Source: Rhizobium sp. CIAT894
GTDB lineage: Bacteria > Pseudomonadota > Alphaproteobacteria > Rhizobiales > Rhizobiaceae
Direction of reading: 5' to 3'
NCBI RefSeq assembly: GCF_000172795.2
Contig: NZ_CP020947.1
Location: forward strand, 189,001-253,000
DNA: 64,000 bases
The notes beneath the pieces were generated by a model that did no database searches, was not told the DNA's origin, and saw only the letters and a list, made by a program, of their open reading frames with translations. A program made the position numbers and the translations under genes. Numbering within the stretch: position 1 is the stretch's first letter; the number at the start of each line of letters is the position of its first letter. Below are positions 7,406 to 15,790 of the stretch, piece after piece.

Positions 7406-8365
7406 TCAATGTTGCAGAAGGAAGGCCTGCTCGCCGACGAGGCGGCGGCGCAGCCATGCGGAGAACTGGTCTACGGCAACGATCGTCACGAACAGCAGCA
7501 GAACGAGCGCCATCGTCTTGGCGCCGAAGCCGCGCGAGATCGAAAGCTTCAGCTCCTCGCCGATACCGCCGCCGCCCACAGCGCCGATGATCGTCGAGGC
7601 GCGCACGTTGATCTCGAGCCGCAGCAGCGCATAGGAGGTGAAATTCGGCAGCACCTGCGGCAGGGCGGCGAAACGCACCCGCTCCCACCAGTTGGCGCCG
7701 ACGGCTTTCATGCCCTCATGCGGCTTCATGTCGATATTCTCGGCGACCTCGTAGAAGAGTTTGCCGAGCGCGCCGATCGTATGCAGGGTGATGGCGATGA
7801 TCGCGGCGACCGGCCCGATCGACAGGATCGCCGAAAACAGGCCGGCGATGACGATCTCGGGAAAGGCGCGCAGGAATTCCATCAGGCGCTTGGTGAAGAC
7901 GCGCAGCGGCCATGAACGCGTCAGGTTGCGGGCGGCAAAGAAGCTCAACGGAACGGCAAAGACGAAGGCGACGATCGTCGAGATCAGCGCCACGTTGATC
8001 GTGACGATCATCAGCTCGAAATATTCGGGAATGTAGAAGGCGCCCCAGACGTAGACGCGGCCCTTATCGAAATTGAATTCCTCGCCGCCTTTGTCGTTGA
8101 CGCTCGCGATGTCGAACAGCGCGCGCCAGACGTCGTTCCAATCCTTGGGGATGAGCCAGCTGAGGAAATCGAAGAGATGCGGCAGACGGTCGAAGAAATG
8201 GCCGGCATTGCTTTCGTCGGCGAAGCGGACGGAACTCACGAAAGCCGCAATGAGGATAACCAGGCCAAGCACAGTGTAGAAGCGGCGCTTGGCGACCATC
8301 CGGCCCCAGGCGGTGCCGATCTCCTCGGTGCTCTGCATGTGCGGCTGTGTATCGGCAATAGTCAT
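7406..8365 (-). CDS. phnE1: Phosphonate ABC transporter permease PhnE1
   Basis: A 319-residue inner-membrane permease that pairs with PhnE2. It has an N-terminal membrane segment (about residues 27-47), a short external region with FDKGRVYVWGAFYIPEY, then about five helices of the transport domain and the conserved GAVGGGGIGEELKLS coupling loop. I chose the ATG at 8365 (MTIADTQPHMQ) since the longer open frame overlaps phnD. A strong hairpin lies between phnD and this gene, which could lower permease expression relative to the binding protein. Confidence 0.9.
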   Translation of the reverse strand: MTIADTQPHMQSTEEIGTAWGRMVAKRRFYTVLGLVILIAAFVSSVRFADESNAGHFFDRLPHLFDFLSWLIPKDWNDVWRALFDIASVNDKGGEEFNFDKGRVYVWGAFYIPEYFELMIVTINVALISTIVAFVFAVPLSFFAARNLTRSWPLRVFTKRLMEFLRAFPEIVIAGLFSAILSIGPVAAIIAITLHTIGALGKLFYEVAENIDMKPHEGMKAVGANWWERVRFAALPQVLPNFTSYALLRLEINVRASTIIGAVGGGGIGEELKLSISRGFGAKTMALVLLLFVTIVAVDQFSAWLRRRLVGEQAFLLQH

Positions 8366-8390
8366 GGATGCCCGCCCGGTTACAAAGAAA

Positions 8391-8412
8391 GGGCGGCCGT
8401 TTCCGGCCGCCC
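8391..8412 (-). terminator. Hairpin with T-rich tail after phnD
   Basis: A 9-base perfect stem, GGGCGGCCG (8391-8399) with CGGCCGCCC (8404-8412), and a 4-base loop. On the minus strand it is followed by TTTCTTTG, as in an intrinsic terminator. It lies between the phnD stop and phnE1, so it probably acts as partial terminator or 3' end stabiliser that keeps phnD levels above the permeases. Confidence 0.7.
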
Positions 8413-8429
8413 CGCATTCGAAAGGCCGA

Positions 8430-9335
8430 TCAGCCGCCGATGGCAGCTTTGCGGACTTCGACAACAGTGTTGTAGAACTCGTGCTTGACGGGGGCATAGC
8501 CCTTGTAATCACCGCCTTCGACGGCTGCGAAGCACTTGTGATCCTTTTCCGGCAACGCCGTGAAGAAGGCTGCGAGCTTCGTCTGCCATTCTTCGCCAAG
8601 CGCGTTGCGAACGACGAGCGGGCCGTTCGGGATCAGCGGCGAACGCCAGACTTCAACCAGCTTGTTCGGATCGACGGCGCCCTTGTCGACTTCCTTGCGG
8701 AAGGTGCCGGAGGTGTAGCCGTCCTTGAAATCACCGATGCCAGAGGAGTCGTCGACGGCAACGTCGACCTTGCCGTCGTAAGCGGCGAGAAGGTTGTTCT
8801 CATGGCCGCCATTGAACTGCGTGGAAGCGAAGAACTTGTCGTTCGGCATGCCCGTATCCTTCGGGATCTGCGTCAGCGGAACGAGATAGCCCGAGGTGGA
8901 ATCCGGATCGGCATAGCCGAGCTTCTTGCCCTTGGCGTCCTTGATGGTCTTGATGCCGGAGGACTTCAGGGCAAGGCCGATCGAGTGGTAGCCGGTCGAA
9001 CCGTCCTTCTGCTGCGTCGTCAGGATCGGCGTGACAGCCTTCGGATCCTTGATGTAGACGGCTGCGTAGCCGGAAGCGCCGAGTTCGGCGAAGTCGAGCG
9101 TGCCGCCGAGCAGGCCCTGGATAACGCCGTCATAGTCGGCGGCCGGGAACAGCGAGACCTTCTCGAAGCCGAATTCCTGCTTCAGATGGTCGGCAAGGCA
9201 GGCATAGTTGCGCAGGCGGTCGGTTTCGTTCTCGCCGCCGAGGATGCCGATGCGGAATTCCTTGAGGTCTGCAGCATGGGCGCCGCCGGCGAGCGCGAAG
9301 AGCGCCGTTGCCGCAAAGAGTGCTTTTTTCAACAT
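8430..9335 (-). CDS. phnD: Phosphonate ABC transporter substrate-binding protein PhnD
   Basis: A 301-residue periplasmic binding protein. The signal peptide covers about residues 1-22 (ends GGAHAAD). The mature part begins LKEFRIGILGGENETDR, typical of PhnD proteins, and has the TSGYLVPLTQ and DVAVDDSSGI segments expected to line the phosphonate site. It captures phosphonates in the periplasm and hands them to PhnE1E2 powered by PhnC. It lies between phnC and phnE1 in the usual rhizobial order phnC-D-E1-E2. Confidence 0.93.
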   Translation of the reverse strand: MLKKALFAATALFALAGGAHAADLKEFRIGILGGENETDRLRNYACLADHLKQEFGFEKVSLFPAADYDGVIQGLLGGTLDFAELGASGYAAVYIKDPKAVTPILTTQQKDGSTGYHSIGLALKSSGIKTIKDAKGKKLGYADPDSTSGYLVPLTQIPKDTGMPNDKFFASTQFNGGHENNLLAAYDGKVDVAVDDSSGIGDFKDGYTSGTFRKEVDKGAVDPNKLVEVWRSPLIPNGPLVVRNALGEEWQTKLAAFFTALPEKDHKCFAAVEGGDYKGYAPVKHEFYNTVVEVRKAAIGG

Positions 9336-9419
9336 ATGTCTCTCCTATTGACCGGTGTCCCCGGTCTCCCGTTACGAAGAAGTGTGCCCTTGACGCGGGC
9401 GCTCGATCGCGGCCGCCTC

Positions 9420-10268
9420 TCAGAGGCCGGCCAGCGCCAGCGGTTGGATGCCGGCGGATTGATTGTCAGCCCGCTCGGGAGCGACAGTGATGGAGGTCGA
9501 GGTCATCGTTTCGTCGATGCCGGCGCCATCCTTGTCCGTCCCGTAAATCGCCTTCACCGCTTCGGCGGTCAGCTCCGACGGCTTGCCGTCGAAGACGACG
9601 CGGCCACGGGCCATGCCGACGATGCGCTCACAATAGTTGCGGGCAGTATCGAGCGTGTGGAGGTTGGTGATGACGGTGATGCCCTCGCGTTCGTTGATAT
9701 CGCGCAGCGCATCCATGACGATCTTGGCGTTCAACGGATCGAGCGAGGCGATCGGCTCGTCGGCTAGCACCATCTTCGGCTTCTGCATCAGGGCGCGGGC
9801 GATCGCCACGCGCTGCTGCTGGCCACCGGAAAGCGTGCCGGCCGGCTGCAGCGCCGTCTGCTCGATGCCGAGGCGCTCCAGGGCTGCGATGGCATGCACG
9901 CGCTCCTCGCGGGTGAAGATGTTGAGCAGGCTCATCAGCGTCGAGCGGTGATTGAGGCGGCCGAGCATGACATTGGTCAACACGTCGAGGCGCGGCACCA
10001 GGTTGAACTGCTGGAAGATCATCGCGCAGTCGCGCTGCCAGTTGCGCAACGCCCGGCCGCGAAGCCTGGAGACTTCGACGCCGGCGAAATGAATGGAACC
10101 GGAACTCGGTTCCTGCAGGCGGTTGATCATGCGCAGCAGCGTCGACTTGCCGGCGCCGGAGCGGCCGATGATGCCGACCATCTGGCCCTGGGGGATATCG
10201 AGCGTGACGGTATCGACGGCGAGCTTGTTTCCGAAACGACGTGTGACATCTTTCAGCTCGAACATCAT
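9420..10268 (-). CDS. phnC: Phosphonate ABC transporter ATP-binding protein PhnC
   Basis: A 282-residue ATPase of the phosphonate importer. It has Walker [12 protein letters not shown] near residues 34-44, signature [15 protein letters not shown], and Walker [13 protein letters not shown], with the PIASLDP variant common in PhnC. I chose the ATG at 10268 because AAGGGA lies five bases upstream; a GTG at 10283 is possible but lacks a ribosome site. It is the first gene of the importer unit and is preceded by a 114-base gap with direct repeats, so it probably has its own promoter. Confidence 0.93.
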   Translation of the reverse strand: MMFELKDVTRRFGNKLAVDTVTLDIPQGQMVGIIGRSGAGKSTLLRMINRLQEPSSGSIHFAGVEVSRLRGRALRNWQRDCAMIFQQFNLVPRLDVLTNVMLGRLNHRSTLMSLLNIFTREERVHAIAALERLGIEQTALQPAGTLSGGQQQRVAIARALMQKPKMVLADEPIASLDPLNAKIVMDALRDINEREGITVITNLHTLDTARNYCERIVGMARGRVVFDGKPSELTAEAVKAIYGTDKDGAGIDETMTSTSITVAPERADNQSAGIQPLALAGL

Positions 10269-10331
10269 GCTGGTCCCTTGCACTTCAGGCCTTGGTCAGC
10301 ACCGCATTAGTCCCGCTTGATGAACCTCGAA

Positions 10332-10361
10332 TGTCACATTTATGTAAGTCGTGTCACATTT
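10332..10361. promoter_or_regulatory. Direct repeats upstream of phnC, possible Pho-box-like site
   Basis: TGTCACATTT occurs at 10332-10341 and again at 10352-10361, with TGTAAG at 10343 between them. TGTCAC followed 11 bases later by TGTAAG resembles two half-sites of a rhizobial Pho box (CTGTCAY repeated every 11 bases). The repeats read on the plus strand whereas phnC is on the minus strand, so the PhoB assignment is uncertain. Confidence 0.4.
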
Positions 10362-10382
10362 CCCCGCGCCTATATCTGGGGT

Positions 10383-11000
10383 TTAACCGTCGTAGCGCGC
10401 CAGAAAATCTTCCGCGCTCAGGTTGCGGAAATCCTGAAGCGCCAGGCGCAGACGATCATGCTCCCAGTCCCACCAGGCAAGCCTGTCCATCCGCTCGCCG
10501 ACCGCTTTCGGAAAGCGCTCGCGGATCAGCTTGGCCGGCACGCCGCCGACGATCGTATAGGGTGCGACGTCCTTTGATACGACCGCGCCGGCGCCGATGA
10601 CGGCGCCGTTGCCGACGCTGACGCCGGGCAGGATGGTCGCCCCATGGCCGATCCAGACGTCGTGGCCGATCGTCACGCGGTTGGCCCGCCGCCAGGCGAA
10701 GAAATCCGTGTCCATGTCCGCGTCCGGCCAGTAATTGGCGGCGCGATAGGTGAAATGATGCAGTGTCGCCCGCCAGGTCGGATGGTTGGTGGCGTTGATG
10801 CGTACAGCGGCGGCGATATTGACGAACTTGCCGATGGTCGCGCACCAGACGGCGCCGTCCTGCATAATGTAGGAATAGTCGCCGAACTCGGCCTCGCTGA
10901 TGCGGCAGCGCTCGGAGACCTCTGTATAACGCCCGAAGGTAGAGTCGCTGACGTCAGCCGTTTCGTGGATAGAGGGCTCGGTGCCCAGCTTGCGGCTCAT
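10383..11000 (-). CDS. Phosphonate-operon hexapeptide-repeat acyltransferase
   Basis: A 205-residue left-handed beta-helix acyltransferase of the group found in phosphonate operons (chloramphenicol/xenobiotic acetyltransferase-like). Hexapeptide repeats run from about residue 12 to 165, for example VTIGHDVWIGHGATIL, GVSVGNGAVIGAGAVV and APYTIVGGVPAKLI. The conserved INATNH stretch near residue 70 holds the likely catalytic histidine. Its start overlaps the phnL stop by four bases (ATGA), so it is translationally coupled to the C-P lyase genes. It may acetylate an aminophosphonate or other intermediate, replacing the GNAT enzyme PhnO of E. coli; the substrate is inference. Confidence 0.85.
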   Translation of the reverse strand: MSRKLGTEPSIHETADVSDSTFGRYTEVSERCRISEAEFGDYSYIMQDGAVWCATIGKFVNIAAAVRINATNHPTWRATLHHFTYRAANYWPDADMDTDFFAWRRANRVTIGHDVWIGHGATILPGVSVGNGAVIGAGAVVSKDVAPYTIVGGVPAKLIRERFPKAVGERMDRLAWWDWEHDRLRLALQDFRNLSAEDFLARYDG

Positions 11001-11704
11001 GCGGCGATCTTTCCAGGCGAGAACTGCTGGACATCGAGGATGCGATCGGCAACGGCTTCCCGCACTTCCTCATCATGGAAAATGCCGAGGAGAGCCACAC
11101 CCGCCTTCTTCTTTTCCGCGATCATGCCGACGACCACGGCGCGGTTTTTTGCATCGAGCGAAGCTGTGGGTTCGTCGAGAAGCAGGATCCTATGTTCGGT
11201 GATAAAGCCGCGCGCGATATTGACGCGTTGCTGCTCGCCACCGGAAAAGGTGGCAGGCGGAAGCTGCCAGAGCGTCTCCGGCAGGTTGAGCTTGGCGAGC
11301 AGGGCACCCGCCTTTTCCCGTGCCTTGACGGCTTCCTCGCCGCGCGCCGTGAGCGGTTCGGCAACCACGTCGATCGCCGCCACGCGCGGCACGGTGCGCA
11401 GGAACTGACTGACATAGCCGAGCGTATGGCGCCGCACATTGAGCACGGTGCGCGGATCGGCGGAGGCCAGATCGACGATGCGCCCGTCGTGGCGGATCAG
11501 GATCTGGCCGCTGTCGACGGCATAATTGCCGTAGATCATTTTGAGCAGCGAACTCTTGCCGATGCCCGAGGGGCCGCCGAGCACGACGCATTCGCCTGCT
11601 GCGACCGAAAAAGCGACGTCGGAGACGACGGGCAATCTGATGCCGTCGCGCAGGTGCATGGTGAAGCTCTTCGAGACTTCGGAAACGACGAGGGGCGTTG
11701 GCAT
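10997..11704 (-). CDS. phnL: C-P lyase system ABC-type protein PhnL
   Basis: A 235-residue ABC ATPase that is part of the C-P lyase machinery rather than a transporter. Walker A GGPSGIGKSSLL, signature FSGGEQQRVNIARGF and Walker B ILLLDEPTASLD are intact. The KSFTMHLRDGIRLPVV opening is characteristic of PhnL. PhnL acts with PhnGHI in attaching the phosphonate to the ribose of ATP. A repeat element of about 125 bases separates it from phnK, unlike the tight phnG-K spacing. Confidence 0.92.
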   Translation of the reverse strand: MPTPLVVSEVSKSFTMHLRDGIRLPVVSDVAFSVAAGECVVLGGPSGIGKSSLLKMIYGNYAVDSGQILIRHDGRIVDLASADPRTVLNVRRHTLGYVSQFLRTVPRVAAIDVVAEPLTARGEEAVKAREKAGALLAKLNLPETLWQLPPATFSGGEQQRVNIARGFITEHRILLLDEPTASLDAKNRAVVVGMIAEKKKAGVALLGIFHDEEVREAVADRILDVQQFSPGKIAA

Positions 11705-11726
11705 GATGTCTTCTTTCCTGGTTTCT

Positions 11727-11830
11727 AGAGCAATTCCAGGAAAAGTGCCAAGCGGTTTTCCGTCCGGAATTGCGTAAATACAAAAGGTTAGAGCGGTTCT
11801 GCGCTTCCGTGAAAAGCGGAACCGCTCTAG
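11727..11830. repeat. Rhizobial intergenic repeat, copy A (two hairpins)
   Basis: Two adjacent hairpins fill the phnK-phnL gap. The first pairs GCAATTCC (11730-11737) with GGAATTGC (11766-11773) and contains the core AAAAGTGCCAAGCGGTTTT. The second pairs AGAGCGGTTC (11790-11799) with GAACCGCTCT (11819-11828). The same layout recurs at 16529 and 54016, and partly at 40686. Confidence 0.75.
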
Positions 11831-11831
11831 C

Positions 11832-12608
11832 TCAGACCTGGAGGATCGAGGAGACGAGCAACTGCGTGTAGGGTTCTCTGGGATCGTCGAGCACCCGGTC
11901 GGTCAGCCCGTGTTCGATGACATAGCCGTCCTTCATCACCATCATCCGGTGGGAGAGCAGGCGGGCGACGGCAAGATCGTGGGTGACGATGATGGCCGAG
12001 AGGCCGAGATCGTTGACGAGGCCGCGCACGAGATCGAGCAGGCGGGCCTGCACCGAAACGTCGAGGCCGCCTGTCGGTTCGTCCATGAAGACCAGGCGCG
12101 GGCCGGTGACGAGATTGCGGGCGATCTGCAATCGCTGGCGCATGCCGCCGGAAAAGGCGCGCGGCTGGTCGTCGATGCGGTCGGCATCGATCTCGACGCG
12201 TTCCAGCCAGTCGATGGCGGTGGAGCGGATATTGCCGTAATGCCGGTCACCGATCGCCATCAGCCGCTCGCCGACATTGGCGCCGGCCGAGACCGCCATG
12301 CGCAGGCCGTCGGCCGGATTCTGGTGCACGAAGCCCCAGTCGGTCCGCATCAGGAAGCGGCGTTCGGCCTCGTTCATATGGTAGAGGTCGCGGTAGCTGC
12401 CGTCGCGCATGTGGTATTCGACACTGCCGGTCGTCGGCATCAGCCGGGTGGAAATGCAGTTGAGCAGCGTCGTCTTGCCCGACCCGGATTCGCCGACGAT
12501 GGCGAGAACTTCACCGGGCCAAAGCTCGAAGGAGACGTTCCGGCAGCCGATGCGATTGCCGTAGAACTTCGAGAGGTCATGGACTTTGAGAAGCGGTATG
12601 TCGGTCAT
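11832..12608 (-). CDS. phnK: C-P lyase system ABC-type protein PhnK
   Basis: A 258-residue ABC ATPase similar to dipeptide-transporter ATPases, which binds the C-P lyase core complex at PhnJ. Walker [16 protein letters not shown], signature FSGGMRQRLQIARNL and Walker B LVFMDEPTGGLD are present. The ATG at 12608 (MTDIPLLKVHDLSKFYG) overlaps the phnJ stop by four bases, which decides the start over a longer frame that reaches into phnJ. The length fits PhnK (about 250-260 residues). Confidence 0.93.
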   Translation of the reverse strand: MTDIPLLKVHDLSKFYGNRIGCRNVSFELWPGEVLAIVGESGSGKTTLLNCISTRLMPTTGSVEYHMRDGSYRDLYHMNEAERRFLMRTDWGFVHQNPADGLRMAVSAGANVGERLMAIGDRHYGNIRSTAIDWLERVEIDADRIDDQPRAFSGGMRQRLQIARNLVTGPRLVFMDEPTGGLDVSVQARLLDLVRGLVNDLGLSAIIVTHDLAVARLLSHRMMVMKDGYVIEHGLTDRVLDDPREPYTQLLVSSILQV

Positions 12609-13480
12609 TCTGCAGCCTCCCGGGCCAGCATCTCGCCGGCATGTCCGTGTGCGCGGCGATCTTCGCAATGATCGGTGTCGGAGCAGACGAACATGCGCCC
12701 GCCCTTGTCGTCGAGGATGACCTCATCGAGGTAGACATCACCAGCGCCGCAGAGCGCGCAAGGCCTGTCGAAGCGCTGGATCTCGAAGGGATGGTCCTCA
12801 AAATCCAGGCTGACGACGTCGGTATAGGGCGGCACGGCATAGATGCGCTTTTCGCGACCGGCGCCGAAAAGCTGCAGCGCTTCCGACCTGTGCATCTTCG
12901 GATTATCGAATTTCGGCGTTGGCGAAGGATCCATGACATAGCGCCCGTGCACTTTGACCGGATAGGCATAGGTCGTGGCGATGCGGCCGTTGCGGGCGAT
13001 ATCCTCGTAGAGTTTCACATGCATGAGACCGTATTCCTCGAGCGCATGCATCTTGCGCGTTTCGGTCTCGCGCGGTTCGAGGAAGCGTAGCGGCTCGGGG
13101 ATCGGCACCTGGTAGACGAGCACCTGGCCGGGCCCGAGCTTCTCTTCCGGGATGCGATGGCGCGTCTGGATGATCGTCGCATCGCCGGTGCGCGTCGTCA
13201 CCGCGACATTGGCGACCTTCTGGAAGAAGGCGCGGATCGAAACGGCATTGGTCGTGTCGTCGGCGCCCTGATCGATGACCTTCAGCACGTCGCCAGGCCC
13301 GATGATCGAGGCCGTCACCTGCACGCCGCCGGTGCCCCAGCCGTAAGGCATCGGCATTTCTCTGCTGGCGAAGGGCACCTGGTAGCCCGGAACGGCGATC
13401 GCCTTCAGGATGGCGCGGCGGATCATCCGCTTGGTCTGTTCGTCGAGATAGGCGAAGTTGTAGCTGGCGAGATCGCTCAT
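12605..13480 (-). CDS. phnJ: Alpha-D-ribose 1-methylphosphonate 5-phosphate C-P lyase PhnJ
   Basis: The 291-residue radical SAM enzyme that breaks the carbon-phosphorus bond, releasing methane (from methylphosphonate) and 5-phosphoribosyl 1,2-cyclic phosphate. The C-terminal cysteines show the spacing C-x2-C-x21-C-x5-C (CALC then CSDTDHC), the same as in E. coli PhnJ for cluster binding and the catalytic cysteine. The start at 13480 (MSDLASYNFAYLDEQTKR) overlaps the phnI stop by four bases. An in-frame extension to 13822 lies inside phnI and is not used. Confidence 0.96.
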   Translation of the reverse strand: MSDLASYNFAYLDEQTKRMIRRAILKAIAVPGYQVPFASREMPMPYGWGTGGVQVTASIIGPGDVLKVIDQGADDTTNAVSIRAFFQKVANVAVTTRTGDATIIQTRHRIPEEKLGPGQVLVYQVPIPEPLRFLEPRETETRKMHALEEYGLMHVKLYEDIARNGRIATTYAYPVKVHGRYVMDPSPTPKFDNPKMHRSEALQLFGAGREKRIYAVPPYTDVVSLDFEDHPFEIQRFDRPCALCGAGDVYLDEVILDDKGGRMFVCSDTDHCEDRRAHGHAGEMLAREAAE

Positions 13481-14583
13481 TCGGCGGCTTCCTTCATGTC
13501 TTCGCCGGCATTGCGGGCGGCTTCGAATTCGCGGCGCATGCGGCGGACGAGATCGAGTTCGGCCTGGAAGTCCACATAATGCGGAAGTTTCAGGTGTTCG
13601 ACGAAGCCGGTCGCCTGGACATTGTCGGAGTGCGAGATGACGAATTCCTCGTCCTGCGCCGGCGCGGTGATATCCTCGCCGAGCTCTTCGGCGCGAAGCG
13701 CGCGATCGACCAGCGACATCGCCATCGCCTTGCGCTCGCTCTGGCCGAATACCAGGCCGTAGCCGCGGGTGAATTGCGGCGGCGCCTTGGCCGACCCCTT
13801 GAACTGATTGACCATCTGGCATTCGGTGACCCGGATGACGCCGAGCGAGACGGCAAAGCCGAGCTCCGGCACGTCGAATTCCACCTCGACCTCGCCGATG
13901 CGGATTTCGCCGGTGAAGGGATGATTGCGGCCGTAACCGCGCTGGGTGGAATAACCGAGCGCCAGCAGGAAACCTTCGTCGCCGCGGGCAAGCGCCTGCA
14001 GGCGCAGATCGCGGGTCATCGGGAATTCCATCGGCTCGCGGGTAAGGTCGCCGATCTCGTGATCCTCAGGCATGTCGCCATCGGCCTCGATCAGCCCCTC
14101 CTCGCCGAGGATCTCGGAGACGCGCATGACACGGCCGGTCTCGGCCGGACGCTGGGCGGGCGCTTCGACCGCTTCATCCTCGAGCAGCGAGGGATCGAGC
14201 AGCCGGTGCGTATAGTCGAAGGTGGGCCCAAGCAGCTGGCCGCCCGGCAGGTCCTTGTAAGTCGCCGAGATGCGACGCTCGATCGTCATATCAGCCGTAT
14301 CAAGCGGCTTGGAATAACCGAAGCGTGGCAGCGTCGTGCGATACGCGCGTAGCAGGAAGATCGCCTCGATCATGTCGCCGCGCGATTGGCGGACGGCAAG
14401 GGCTGCGAGCGTGCGGTCGAAAAGCGAGGCCTCGGCCATGACGCGGTCGACGGCGAGGGCAAGTTGTTCGACGATCTGCCCGATGCCGATCGCCGGCAGC
14501 GAACGGTCGCCGCGGCGTCGGTCGGCGAGCAGCCGGTGGGCATTGGCGATGGCGGCCTCGCCACCCTTGACGGCAACATACAT
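13477..14583 (-). CDS. phnI: C-P lyase core protein PhnI
   Basis: A 368-residue core component. PhnI is the nucleosidase of the C-P lyase complex and, with PhnG, PhnH and PhnL, replaces adenine on ATP by the phosphonate. It begins MYVAVKGGEAAIANAHRLL, highly typical of the family, and carries the RRISATYKDLPGGQLLGPTFDY segment. The length agrees with known PhnI (about 354-370). It is coupled to phnJ by ATGA overlap and follows phnH by four bases. Confidence 0.95.
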   Translation of the reverse strand: MYVAVKGGEAAIANAHRLLADRRRGDRSLPAIGIGQIVEQLALAVDRVMAEASLFDRTLAALAVRQSRGDMIEAIFLLRAYRTTLPRFGYSKPLDTADMTIERRISATYKDLPGGQLLGPTFDYTHRLLDPSLLEDEAVEAPAQRPAETGRVMRVSEILGEEGLIEADGDMPEDHEIGDLTREPMEFPMTRDLRLQALARGDEGFLLALGYSTQRGYGRNHPFTGEIRIGEVEVEFDVPELGFAVSLGVIRVTECQMVNQFKGSAKAPPQFTRGYGLVFGQSERKAMAMSLVDRALRAEELGEDITAPAQDEEFVISHSDNVQATGFVEHLKLPHYVDFQAELDLVRRMRREFEAARNAGEDMKEAAE

Positions 14584-14587
14584 GAGC

Positions 14588-15196
14588 TCAGATCTCCGTT
14601 GCTGTGATCTTGGTGGTGCGCGGCAGGCAGACGAAGCGCTTGCCCGAGGTCAGCACGATGTCGATGCCGCGCGGAAAGAGCGCGCGGTTCTCGGTCCACA
14701 GCCTGAGGAAGGTCTCCGGCAGGCCGACAGGCGCGATCTCCGCCACGGTCTGGATGCCGGGACCCGTCAGCGCCAGCCTGTGCCCATCCTCCAGTTCGGC
14801 AAGCTCAATGATCAAGGTCGTCGAACGGTCGGGATATTCCTGCGTGCCCGCCGCAAAAAGCCCGAAGGAGCAAAGCGCGGTGCCGGCCTCGGTGAAGGCA
14901 AAGCGTGCTTCGGCTTTTTCGGTGGTCAACGGCGCGCCGGTGTGGAAACCGAGCCACTCCGGTGCGGCGGATTTCGCCAGTCGCTGGGAAAGCCAGACTG
15001 ATGTGTCGTGGTCGCAAAGCGTCAGCGCGATCGCGCCGGCGGCGATGCCGAGCGGTGTCGGCGGCGCAGCATCGGGCTGAACCGTCTGGATCGTCCCGGG
15101 TCGGGCCATACCATCCATCAGCATCTTGAAGACGCTTTGTGCATGGAAGACCGGCTCGGCAAAGCCGCCGGTCAGGGCTTCTGTCTTGAGACCCAT
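14588..15196 (-). CDS. phnH: C-P lyase core protein PhnH
   Basis: A 202-residue core component of the PhnGHIJ complex, with a fold related to PLP-dependent transferases but without cofactor. FHAQSVFKMLMDGMARPGT near residue 17 and the FRSLMDA-like opening are family features, as is the CLPRTTKI tail. Its start shares one base with the phnG stop (TGATG), so translation is coupled. The length is close to E. coli PhnH (194). Confidence 0.93.
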   Translation of the reverse strand: MGLKTEALTGGFAEPVFHAQSVFKMLMDGMARPGTIQTVQPDAAPPTPLGIAAGAIALTLCDHDTSVWLSQRLAKSAAPEWLGFHTGAPLTTEKAEARFAFTEAGTALCSFGLFAAGTQEYPDRSTTLIIELAELEDGHRLALTGPGIQTVAEIAPVGLPETFLRLWTENRALFPRGIDIVLTSGKRFVCLPRTTKITATEI

Positions 15197-15672
15197 CAGT
15201 TGTCTCCCCGCACCATGGTGAAGAAATCGACGCGAGTCGCCGCCGTCTCGTCGGCCTTGCGGCGCTCAGTAGCGGCGATCCGTCCGGCGATCGGCAAAAG
15301 CAGCGCCTGCTCGACGAAATCCTGTGTCGCCTCCTCCTGCCAAAGCGCGTCGAAGATCGCCGCAAGCCGGGCCTTCTCGCGGTCGGTGCCGAGCGCCTGC
15401 GCATGGCCGACCGAGCCGGAACCGAGCCGGACGGTTGCCCGCGTCACCGTCACTTCGCCGAGATTGAAGGGCGCTCCGCCGCCGCCGATGCGGCCGCGCA
15501 CCATCACCAGCCCGGTCTCCGGTCCGCGCACCGGATGCGCCGCAGGCTTTTGCGGCAGGGCATCCCAGACCGCCCGGAGTTCGCTGCGTTCTGCTCGCGC
15601 CAGCAGATCGGCGGCGCGTTTGCGCCCGGATGCCGTCTGTGACGCAGCGTCTTTGCTGTCCGCTGATATCAT
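15196..15672 (-). CDS. phnG: C-P lyase core protein PhnG
   Basis: A 158-residue core component of the C-P lyase complex and the first gene of the phnGHIJK unit. The family motifs MVRGRIGGGGAPFNLGEV (about residues 57-74) and VGHAQALGTD are clear. I chose the ATG at 15672 because GAGGGA lies seven bases upstream; the alternative upstream start at 15708 would translate through the inverted repeat at 15690-15707. That repeat lies directly before the gene and is the likely PhnF operator. Confidence 0.92.
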   Translation of the reverse strand: MISADSKDAASQTASGRKRAADLLARAERSELRAVWDALPQKPAAHPVRGPETGLVMVRGRIGGGGAPFNLGEVTVTRATVRLGSGSVGHAQALGTDREKARLAAIFDALWQEEATQDFVEQALLLPIAGRIAATERRKADETAATRVDFFTMVRGDN

Positions 15673-15689
15673 CGCCGCTTCCCTCAAAA

Positions 15690-15707
15690 TGTCTATTGAT
15701 ATAGACA
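15690..15707. promoter_or_regulatory. Candidate PhnF operator in front of phnG
   Basis: TGTCTAT-TGAT-ATAGACA is a perfect 7-base inverted repeat with a 4-base spacer, 18 bases upstream of the phnG start and in the phnG/phnF divergent region. GntR/HutC regulators such as PhnF bind TCTATA-type inverted repeats. Binding by PhnF here is inferred from position and form. Confidence 0.7.
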
Positions 15708-15790
15708 ATCATACAAGATACACCTACGCTTAAATCGATGTCGTGACAAGCGTATGACGTCGTGGGCGTGAAAAGACGGGTAGGGATGGC

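Noticed and set aside
6058..7590. 510-codon plus-strand open frame
   Set aside because: Antisense to phnE2, with an Arg/Glu/Asp/His-rich translation typical of a shadow.
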